A stretch of DNA of 64,000 bases. It comes from Bradyrhizobium sp. BR 10289 (GTDB lineage: Bacteria > Pseudomonadota > Alphaproteobacteria > Rhizobiales > Xanthobacteraceae). The translations under genes were made by a program, and so were the position numbers. The stretch's first letter is position 1. Each line of letters begins with the position of its first letter. This document shows positions 16,140 to 22,257 of this stretch, piece by piece. Location: assembly GCF_019455385.1 (NCBI RefSeq), contig NZ_JACOFR010000001.1, forward strand, positions 62,001 through 126,000, in the 5' to 3' direction. The notes beneath the pieces are model-generated. The model ran no database searches. It saw nothing but the letters and a program-made list of their open reading frames with translations, and had not been told where the DNA came from.

Positions 16140-17345
16140 TCAGCTGACAGCCTCGACCAGCGCCATGCCTTCGCCGCGCCAGTGTCCGGCCCCCACCACC
16201 ACAATCTGGGTGGGCGCCCCCTGCATTTCAATCTCGGTCCCCGTGGAATCGTTCGGCGGGAACAGCGCGCCCCGCGAGATCGCGAGCGCGGCCAGCGCAA
16301 GGCCGAGCGGAAATTGCGTTTCCATGGTGTGGCCGAACATCGTACCGGTCGAGCGCACCGGAAAATCAGCGTGCTTCTTCAGGAAGCCGCGCTCCTCCGA
16401 GGTCGCCGGCTCGGCGCCTGACGCGCCCGAGATGATCGCGCCCTTGCCTTCGCGCCTGGGCAGCTTGTCCCAGAGCTTCTCCAGCGTCGCTTCCATGTCG
16501 CCGGACTGCTTGCGACGGGCGAGATCCGTCACCACGCTCGACAGTTTTGCGTAGGGTTTTGCGCCGCGCGCTTGCGCATGGGCCTTCGATTCCAGCACCA
16601 GGAAGGCGCCGGCCGAGCCGAGCGCGAAGCCGGGATGGTCCTTGCGGGCCCACACGGGTGCGAACTTGTCCTTCAGATTGAAGTCGCCGAATTCGTAGAG
16701 GACCATCAGGTCCTTGCGCTCGCCATTATGCGAGCCGCCGACCAGCGCAATGTCGCTCTCGCCCGAGGCGATGCGCGACAGCGCGATGCGCGCGGCATCG
16801 GCGCCGGCCACTTCTTCGCCCATGAAGGTGCGCGAGGTGCCGCCGAGACCGTTGACGATGGCAATGTTGCCGGCGAGCAGGTTGGACAGCTGCGCCAGGA
16901 ACAGCGTCGGCCGGAGATCGCTCATCAGGCGTTCGTTGAGGAAGCCCGGCGCATTGGCGCCCTTGGCTTCGGCCGTGAGTACGCCGGTGTCGACGTTGAG
17001 ATCGCGCTCGCCGCCGCCGGCGGCCACGACCATGTCGATCTTCGACAGGATGTCCTTGTTGCCCTTGATGCCGGCCGAGTCGAGCGCGAGGCCCGCGGCA
17101 TAGACGCCGATGCGCTGCCAGGCTTCCATCTGGCGCTGGTCGCCCTTCTTCGGAATCTGGCTGTCGAAGGAGACGGGCATCAGCGGATGCACGATGTAGG
17201 GCGCAAAGCCCTTCTCGTCGACATTGATGCGCTTCTCCTGGAGCGCGGCCCAGTTGGCGTCGAGGCCTTCGCCGAGCGAGGTCGCAAGTCCAATGCCGGT
17301 GATCCAGACTTCCGTCTGGCCGGGCTTCGCAGCGGTGTCGGTCAT
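16140..17345 (-). CDS. fabF2XL: Cysteine-free ketoacyl synthase homologue (FabF2XL)
   Basis: A 401-residue thiolase-fold KAS homologue beginning TEVWITGIGLATSLGEG. It contains no cysteine at all. Aligned by eye with FabF1XL, the active-site cysteine falls at a glutamate in GEEVAGADAA, and the NAHGTATPEND region is replaced by GASGAEPATSEE, so the first catalytic histidine is missing too; the second (MFGHTMETQ) is kept. It therefore cannot be an ordinary condensing enzyme. It may act like a chain-length-factor subunit in a heterodimer with FabF1XL. Its ATG overlaps the fabZXL stop by four bases, so expression is coupled. Confidence 0.88.
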   Translation of the reverse strand: MTDTAAKPGQTEVWITGIGLATSLGEGLDANWAALQEKRINVDEKGFAPYIVHPLMPVSFDSQIPKKGDQRQMEAWQRIGVYAAGLALDSAGIKGNKDILSKIDMVVAAGGGERDLNVDTGVLTAEAKGANAPGFLNERLMSDLRPTLFLAQLSNLLAGNIAIVNGLGGTSRTFMGEEVAGADAARIALSRIASGESDIALVGGSHNGERKDLMVLYEFGDFNLKDKFAPVWARKDHPGFALGSAGAFLVLESKAHAQARGAKPYAKLSSVVTDLARRKQSGDMEATLEKLWDKLPRREGKGAIISGASGAEPATSEERGFLKKHADFPVRSTGTMFGHTMETQFPLGLALAALAISRGALFPPNDSTGTEIEMQGAPTQIVVVGAGHWRGEGMALVEAVS

Positions 17346-17812
17346 GGCGATACGGCCTGTAGCGGAAAGCCGACGCGCTCGGCGACTTTCGTCATGTATC
17401 CGCGCATGTCCGCATTTGGGAAGGGGATCAGCGTGAAGGTGAGCGCCGAATTGGCGCGCAGCTTGCCGCCGACCTTGATCTTGGCTTCGGTCATGGCATA
17501 GCCCGAGCCCTCATAGGTGAGGCTCGCCTCGATGCTCATGAGGTCGCCGGGGAATACCGAGCCGCGTACCTTGCCTTCCTTGACGGCGGCCAGGATCGGC
17601 ATGCGCTCGAACTTGAACACGCCAAGTTGAAGCCAGCCGGAAGCCTGCGCCATCGATTCGATCAGCAGCACGCCCGGCATCAGGGGATAGCCCGGGAAGT
17701 GACCCTCGAAGATGGTGCTCTCCTTGGGGACCTGGGCTTCGACGACGATCGTCTTCTCGTCGACCTTGAGGTCGACGATGCGATCGATCATGTGGAAGTA
17801 TTCGAGTTGCAT
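17342..17812 (-). CDS. fabZXL: 3-hydroxyacyl-ACP dehydratase of the very-long-chain cluster (FabZXL)
   Basis: A 156-residue hot-dog-fold dehydratase. The catalytic stretch GHFPGYPLMPGVLLIE holds the FabZ/FabA histidine, and the acidic residue of the family lies at its end. It removes water from 3-hydroxyacyl-AcpXL during chain elongation. ATG at 17812 (MQLEYFHMIDR) starts ten bases after the acpXL stop and is more plausible than an upstream extension that would overlap acpXL. Its stop overlaps the fabF2XL start in an ATGA. Confidence 0.9.
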   Translation of the reverse strand: MQLEYFHMIDRIVDLKVDEKTIVVEAQVPKESTIFEGHFPGYPLMPGVLLIESMAQASGWLQLGVFKFERMPILAAVKEGKVRGSVFPGDLMSIEASLTYEGSGYAMTEAKIKVGGKLRANSALTFTLIPFPNADMRGYMTKVAERVGFPLQAVSP

Positions 17813-17822
17813 GATCGCCCGA

Positions 17823-18110
17823 TTAGGCGCTCGCGCCCTTGGCGGCAACCAGTTCGTCGATGCGCGCGCAGAGGTTCTTCAGCACGAAATACTGTTCCGT
17901 GGTCGCCTTGCCGTCGTTGACCTCCTGGGTCCACTTTTCCAGCGGCAGCTTGATGCCGAACTGCTTGTCGATCGCAAAGGCGATATCGAGGAAATCGAGG
18001 CTGTCGATGCCGAGATCATCGATCGCGTGGCTATCGGGCGTGATCGTGTCGCGCGGGATGTCGCAGGTTTCAGCGATGATCGTGGCGACCTGATCGAATG
18101 TGGATGACAT
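17823..18110 (-). CDS. acpXL: Acyl carrier protein AcpXL for very-long-chain fatty acid of lipid A
   Basis: A 95-residue acyl carrier protein. Ser37 in [11 protein letters not shown] is the phosphopantetheine attachment site, and the length (longer than housekeeping AcpP) fits AcpXL. It carries the growing C26-C30 chain that LpxXL passes to lipid A. It is the first gene of the minus-strand cluster. ATG at 18110 gives [12 protein letters not shown]; the open frame further upstream has no similar start. The roughly 210 bases before it must hold the operon promoter, but I could not define one. Confidence 0.93.
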   Translation of the reverse strand: MSSTFDQVATIIAETCDIPRDTITPDSHAIDDLGIDSLDFLDIAFAIDKQFGIKLPLEKWTQEVNDGKATTEQYFVLKNLCARIDELVAAKGASA

Positions 18111-18319
18111 CACTAAGCCTTTGATATATTGCGGGTATTTGTCAGATTTCCAGAGCGGAACGGTGGGTGGGCATCGCGCCCCGATGACGCCCTCTAACCC
18201 CCCTCTGGCCGGGTTGAGAGCCCGTATAACGGAGCGCCGCTCTGAGTTCAATGGAGCCGGGCGGGACGGGGGACAGGGCTGGGGATGCCGCCAGAACCCG
18301 TTTGGACGGCGGGCTGGGC

Positions 18320-18661
18320 CTAGATCTGCGGCGTGACGATCTTCGCGCAGTCCCGACGGCCCATCAGCACGCAATCCTGGGTCCGTCTGAGGTCGGCGAT
18401 GCTGACCGCGAGCCAGATTCCGACCGCCGTCAGCGCGATCGTGAAGGCGAGGGCCGCGATGTTGGCGAGCATGCGGTGGCGGTAGTCGTCCGGCTCGGCG
18501 CGGGGTTGCTCGTAGCGCGACAGGTCGAGCGGCTCGGGCGCGACGCGCAATGGCTGCACGGTGCCGCTACCCCGGTGGACGGTCGGGGATGGGGAGGTGC
18601 GCGGCCTGAACTGGAGCACCCGGTGCTCGTCATCCGAGCTTATGGGCCGCTGGGTTTTCAT
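18320..18661 (-). CDS. Hypothetical protein with one membrane helix
   Basis: A 113-residue protein I do not recognise. The first 60 residues are polar and Pro/Arg-rich. A single hydrophobic helix, [20 protein letters not shown], lies near residues 68-87, and a short tail carries two cysteines ([10 protein letters not shown]). The likely topology is one inner-membrane pass. It lies about 210 bases upstream of acpXL on the same strand and may be transcribed in the same direction, but with a separate promoter region between. Confidence 0.6.
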   Translation of the reverse strand: MKTQRPISSDDEHRVLQFRPRTSPSPTVHRGSGTVQPLRVAPEPLDLSRYEQPRAEPDDYRHRMLANIAALAFTIALTAVGIWLAVSIADLRRTQDCVLMGRRDCAKIVTPQI

Positions 18662-18985
18662 GGTGTGAGGATCACTCCGAAGCAGCGATTTTTAGATAGC
18701 ATAGGTGGTGAAAGCATTGCAGGAAATCTTCTCAACGCGCACGTGCATTGCGCTTTCGCACTATCTTTCATGGGGCCGCGGGCACTCGCGGCGACGGCCG
18801 TCATCCCTGTGTCAGGATATGCGCGTTGCGTTGCAGCAACCGACATCGATCTTGCACAAGTGAACGGCGGCTTGATCCGCGCCTTGTGATCCGTGCCTCG
18901 GCCGAACGGATTTTGCCCCGCGGTGCTCATGGCATAGTCTGGGGAACCCGGTCCGCCGGTGCAACGATGCGAGGGCTCTTCGACC
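18662..18985. other. Gene-free divergent intergenic region
   Basis: These 324 bases separate the minus-strand membrane protein from the plus-strand ParB-like gene. I see no reading frame with good coding character, no clear hairpin terminator and no RNA gene. It is less GC-rich at its left end (near 18690-18720), where a promoter for either gene could lie. Confidence 0.4.
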
Positions 18986-19615
18986 ATGACCACCACCAAC
19001 GCGCGCGAGCCGAGAGTGCATCCGGTGCCGATCCTGTCGCTGAGGCCGACCCAGATGACGGTCGGCATGCGTGAGGTCAAGGAGAAGCGTAAGCGCTGGC
19101 GCGAGCACGGCAAGAAGAAGCAGGCCGACCTGCTCGGCAATCACATGATCCCCGTCGTCCACGGACCTGACGGGCGCTACTACGTGATCGACCATCATCA
19201 TCTCGGCCGCGCCTTGCACGACGAGGGCGTCAAGGAGGTGCTGGTGACTGTGGTCGGCGACCTCAGGATGGTCGAGCGCGAGGCGTTCTGGGGCGTGATG
19301 GACAACAAGCGCTGGGTCTATCCTTATGATTCCAAGGGCGAGCGCCGTCCGTTTCGCGACCTGCCGAAATCGGTCACGGACCTCAAGGACGATCCGTTCC
19401 GGAGCCTTGCCGGCGAGCTCCGCCGCATGGGCGGCTTTGCCAAGGACACCACGCCGTTCTCCGAATTTTTGTGGGCCGACTTCCTGCGTCGCAAGCTCTC
19501 GCGCAAGGCGGTGGATGCCAATTTCGACAAGGCGCTGGAGAAAGCGCTGGCCGCGGCCAAGAGCAAGGATGCAATCTACCTGCCCGGCTGGTGCGGTCCG
19601 GCGGAGGAGGATTAG
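18986..19615 (+). CDS. ParB-like nuclease-domain protein (ParBc_2 type)
   Basis: A 209-residue protein. The N-terminal half matches the ParBc_2 family: VPILSLRPTQMTVGMREV, then the conserved core YVIDHHHLGRALHDEG. Members are annotated as putative ParB-like proteins, but they are short, lack the helix-turn-helix of chromosome-segregation ParB, and their biochemical role is unknown. The ATG at 18986 has GAGGG 11-15 bases upstream. The C-terminal half (LPKSVTDLKDDPFRSLAGELRR onward) is helical and charged. No parA partner is nearby, so a segregation role is unlikely. Confidence 0.8.
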   Translation: MTTTNAREPRVHPVPILSLRPTQMTVGMREVKEKRKRWREHGKKKQADLLGNHMIPVVHGPDGRYYVIDHHHLGRALHDEGVKEVLVTVVGDLRMVEREAFWGVMDNKRWVYPYDSKGERRPFRDLPKSVTDLKDDPFRSLAGELRRMGGFAKDTTPFSEFLWADFLRRKLSRKAVDANFDKALEKALAAAKSKDAIYLPGWCGPAEED

Positions 19616-19634
19616 GACGCGCGCAGCGCTCGCA

Positions 19635-19790
19635 TCAATCGCGCTGGAAGATCTTGGCGCCGGGGTAAGCGCGTCGGGCATAGGTCACGACCAGCGCGCG
19701 ATCCTGTGTTGCCGGGAAGGGCGTTCGGATCTGGTACGAGCCGATGACGAGGTGCCATAGACCGTTGAGCTTTTGGATGACGACTTTCAT
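19635..19790 (-). CDS. Small hypothetical protein, 51 residues
   Basis: A 51-residue protein starting MKVVIQKLNGLWHLVIGSYQ. It has a balanced, folded-looking composition with alternating hydrophobic residues and is preceded by a CTCCAGGGA sequence about ten bases upstream of the ATG. It ends 20 bases from the convergent ParB-like gene. I do not recognise a family. Short length makes this call tentative. Confidence 0.45.
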   Translation of the reverse strand: MKVVIQKLNGLWHLVIGSYQIRTPFPATQDRALVVTYARRAYPGAKIFQRD

Positions 19791-20059
19791 CAGAGTATTC
19801 CCTGGAGACTTTGCACTCCTGCAATGTTGCATCTTGCAGCAGTCTTGCGATTTGAGATCGCGAGCGCGTCCATAAAATTCCGACCGGCTCGCACCCCGCT
19901 GCAAGACAGCGGCTACTTTGATGAGTGTAATGCGGCCGCGTCGCCGCGGCAGGAGCTCATCACAGCCTCTTGAGCGAAATCATTTTCCGAACGCACGAAA
20001 CCGTCCTGAAACAGAGCCACCACACCTATTGGGTACTCGAGTTTTCACAGGAGGCCGAC

Positions 20060-20203
20060 ATGCGTCGTCTGATTTTCGTGATTGCCTTGTTCGCGGTTGC
20101 CACAGCGGGAATCTCGGCATCGTTCGCCGCGGTCCATCACGCGAGGACGCTGACATTCGCCGAGCGCTTCGCCCCGGCGCTTGACCTGATGGCGAAGCAA
20201 TAG
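20060..20203 (+). CDS. Small exported or membrane-anchored protein, 47 residues
   Basis: A 47-residue protein, MRRLIFVIALFAVATAGISA followed by a short polar tail. The start is set by a strong AGGAGG (20049-20054) six bases before the ATG. The N-terminus is a typical signal peptide or signal anchor; cleavage after SASFAA would leave about 21 residues. I do not recognise the family. Confidence 0.6.
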   Translation: MRRLIFVIALFAVATAGISASFAAVHHARTLTFAERFAPALDLMAKQ

Positions 20204-20236
20204 CCGCAACCGCTGCGCAGTCGGCGGCAGCGCAAG

Positions 20237-20440
20237 CTACTTCGAGATCTGCGTGTCGGGCGACGACAGCAGGCGTTCCATTTCCGCAGCCGCTTCGCCG
20301 TCGCGGACCTTCTGCAACAGCGCATGGCGCTCGGCGCCGGCGGGCAGATTTTTGGCGGCGGCGCGGGCCTCCTGGGTGAACTTGTTCAGGCGCTCCTGAA
20401 GGGAGAGGGCCGGTCGGGTACGGTTGCGCTTCTTGGTCAT
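20237..20440 (-). CDS. Small charged hypothetical protein, 67 residues
   Basis: A 67-residue, mostly helical, charged protein: basic N-terminus MTKKRNRTRPALSLQERLNK, then AARAAAK-type helices ending SSPDTQISK. There is no membrane segment and no cysteine. ATG at 20440 is preceded by GAGAAAGG. Proteins of this kind are common in Bradyrhizobium, but I know no function. It converges with the small exported protein gene. Confidence 0.6.
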   Translation of the reverse strand: MTKKRNRTRPALSLQERLNKFTQEARAAAKNLPAGAERHALLQKVRDGEAAAEMERLLSSPDTQISK

Positions 20441-20626
20441 GGCGTGGCCTTTCTCTTGGCCTCTGCTTGGCCCCTCTGGCGCAAAAACAGACCACGCGCG
20501 GGCAAGCTGCGTCCTTAACTTTTGTTGGAACCGGGAACGCGGATTGCGGGTTTTTCTCCGCAACGGCACTGCTGTGCCGTGACCTGCACCAAGGTTCCAG
20601 ATTCACGTTGACCGGAGTTACCCGAA

Positions 20627-21358
20627 GTGCCCAGCGATGCGATCCGCGCGGCGCTCATCAGTCGCTTGCGCATGTCCTCAGGTATCTCGGAGGAGGACAT
20701 CGCGGAGATCGAAGCGCTTCCGATTTCGGTCCGGCAATTCCCGGCGGAAACGCCCGTCGTGCGCGACGGCGAGCGCGCGACCAATTGCTGCCTGATCGCC
20801 GACGGCTTTTGCGCGCGCTCCAAAACCATTGCGAACGGCAAGCGACAAATTCTCTCGATCCATATCCCTGGCGAGATTCCGGACCTGATGAGCCTGTTCC
20901 TGCACGTGATGGATCACGATCTGGCGACGCTGACGCCGGCGACGCTCGGCTTCATCAGCCACGAGACGCTCCAGAAGCTGCATCGCCGCAGACCCAGCCT
21001 CGCAGAGATGTTCTGGCGCGACACGCTGATCGACGCCGCCATGTTCCGCGAATGGATCGTCAATGTCGGCCAGCGGCCCGCGCCCGCACGGCTTGCCCAC
21101 GTGATGATCGAGTTGCGCGAGCGCCTGCGGCTCATCGGACGAATCGACGGGAACAATTTCGAGATGCCGCTGACGCAGGAGCAGATCGGCGAAGCCCTGG
21201 GCATTACCGCGGTGCACGCCAACAGGGTAATCAAGCAGTTGCGGCAGGAGGGCATCGTCGAGCTCAATCGGGGGCGGGTCACTGTCCTCGACGAACGGAA
21301 ATTTCAGGTCCTGGCGGATTTCGACGGCCGTTATCTCCATCAGTCGCCCACCCTTTGA
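20627..21358 (+). CDS. Crp/Fnr-family transcriptional regulator
   Basis: A 243-residue regulator. A cyclic-nucleotide-binding-like beta-roll covers about residues 20-145, and a winged helix at 150-225 includes the recognition unit LTQEQIGEALGITAVHANRV. The beta-roll lacks the cysteine cluster of Fnr, so the signal is probably not an iron-sulfur cluster. The GTG start at 20627 has GGAG upstream. Similar Crp-like regulators are abundant in Bradyrhizobium. Its targets are unknown; a DUF6894-type gene follows eight bases later. Confidence 0.88.
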   Translation: MPSDAIRAALISRLRMSSGISEEDIAEIEALPISVRQFPAETPVVRDGERATNCCLIADGFCARSKTIANGKRQILSIHIPGEIPDLMSLFLHVMDHDLATLTPATLGFISHETLQKLHRRRPSLAEMFWRDTLIDAAMFREWIVNVGQRPAPARLAHVMIELRERLRLIGRIDGNNFEMPLTQEQIGEALGITAVHANRVIKQLRQEGIVELNRGRVTVLDERKFQVLADFDGRYLHQSPTL

Positions 21359-21366
21359 GGCGCCTG

Positions 21367-21522
21367 ATGCCAAGATTACATTTCGACATTCACGAGAACG
21401 GCCGTCTCATCATGGATGAGGACGGACAGAATTTTGCGAATGTGGACGTCGCGCGGAAGGAGGCGGCGCTCACGGGACCTGCGTTGCAGCCGAAGCCATC
21501 GCCTTCTGCTCTTTCGAAATGA
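21367..21522 (+). CDS. DUF6894-like protein, shortened or frameshifted at the C-terminus
   Basis: A 51-residue protein. MPRLHFDIHENGRLIMDEDG and NVDVARKEAALTG follow the start of DUF6894 proteins, which usually run to about 75-90 residues. After that point the sequence turns into an unrelated, proline-rich tail and stops, so the conserved C-terminal strands are missing. A shift into the next frame after codon 37 gives a longer tail that stops near 21564, but that tail is not clearly DUF6894-like either. The gene is probably degenerate. It lies directly after the Crp/Fnr gene and before an intact relative. Confidence 0.5.
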   Translation: MPRLHFDIHENGRLIMDEDGQNFANVDVARKEAALTGPALQPKPSPSALSK

Positions 21523-21620
21523 TGATTGCCGCGGTCTGCTGCGCCAATCAGCAGAATTCATAGGAACGATATTAACATAGGATACTTTATCCGGCGGGAT
21601 TCCCAAGAAGCGGGTTGGTG

Positions 21621-21854
21621 ATGCCCAGGTTCTATTTCAACGTCTGTAATGGCAGTCGCTTGAACGACCGCGACGATCTCGGCCAGGAACTTCCGGATCG
21701 CGAGGCGGCGTGGGAAGTGGCGACGCGCTACGCCGGCGACAGCCTGCGCGACCTCGACGGCGAGCTACAGCCCGATGACGATTGGCGGCTGGAAGTCCAG
21801 ACCGAAGACGGCGCGCGCGTCTTCCAGATTTCGATACGCGCAAGCATCGGCTGA
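21621..21854 (+). CDS. DUF6894 family small protein
   Basis: A 77-residue protein with the complete DUF6894 pattern: MPRFYFNVCNG, a D-x-x-G-x-ELPD turn, a helix (REAAWEVATRYAGD), then LEVQTEDGARVFQISI. These small soluble proteins occur in many copies in Bradyrhizobiaceae; their role is unknown, with a stress or envelope function sometimes supposed. ATG at 21621 is preferred because the family starts MPR-F/Y-F. It follows the shortened relative by about 100 bases, suggesting an old duplication. Confidence 0.75.
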   Translation: MPRFYFNVCNGSRLNDRDDLGQELPDREAAWEVATRYAGDSLRDLDGELQPDDDWRLEVQTEDGARVFQISIRASIG

Positions 21855-22005
21855 GGACGGGCAGCTTTCGCGGCACGCTCTCCGCGTCATTGGCCTGGCT
21901 GCCGCGGAGCAGGTCTCCACCCCGATCGAAGCCTGCGTCCTCATGGCACGCGGACCTTGATATGCCGCAAAGCGACTTCGTCCCGGGCCGCTACGGTCAT
22001 CGTGC

Positions 22006-22257
22006 ATGAAGGGCAAGCCGGCATCCCGTCCGATGGCGGACGGCGAACGGGTTCCGGATCATGCCGACTTGCCGATTTGGAGCATCACCGTGAGTGCGAT
22101 CTTTCGTATTCTGTTCGTCGTTGCCGGCGCCATCACCGCGCTGTTCGTCGCGCGCGATGCCCTGAACTTCACGATCATCCAGACCTTTGTCGCAATCCTG
22201 CTGGTGACCGCGGCCCTGCTCGCGGGAAGCCTCTGGAGCCTGCGGCGGAAGACGTGA
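22006..22257 (+). CDS. Small two-helix membrane protein coupled to the P-type ATPase gene
   Basis: An 83-residue protein with a polar N-terminus and two hydrophobic helices (ITVSAIFRILFVVAGAITAL and TIIQTFVAILLVTAALLAGS), ending in the positive SLWSLRRKT. Its TGA overlaps the GTG start of the P-type ATPase gene in a GTGA, so translation of the two is coupled. This is what one expects of a small accessory subunit, but I know of no such described partner for this ATPase. Alternatively it is an independent membrane protein. Confidence 0.6.
   Translation: MKGKPASRPMADGERVPDHADLPIWSITVSAIFRILFVVAGAITALFVARDALNFTIIQTFVAILLVTAALLAGSLWSLRRKT

Noticed and set aside
20527..20552. Possible EcfG promoter (GGAAC, then GGTT after 17 bases) before the Crp/Fnr gene
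   Set aside because: The -10 part is GGTT rather than CGTT and the spacing is at the limit, so it is too weak to list as a feature.
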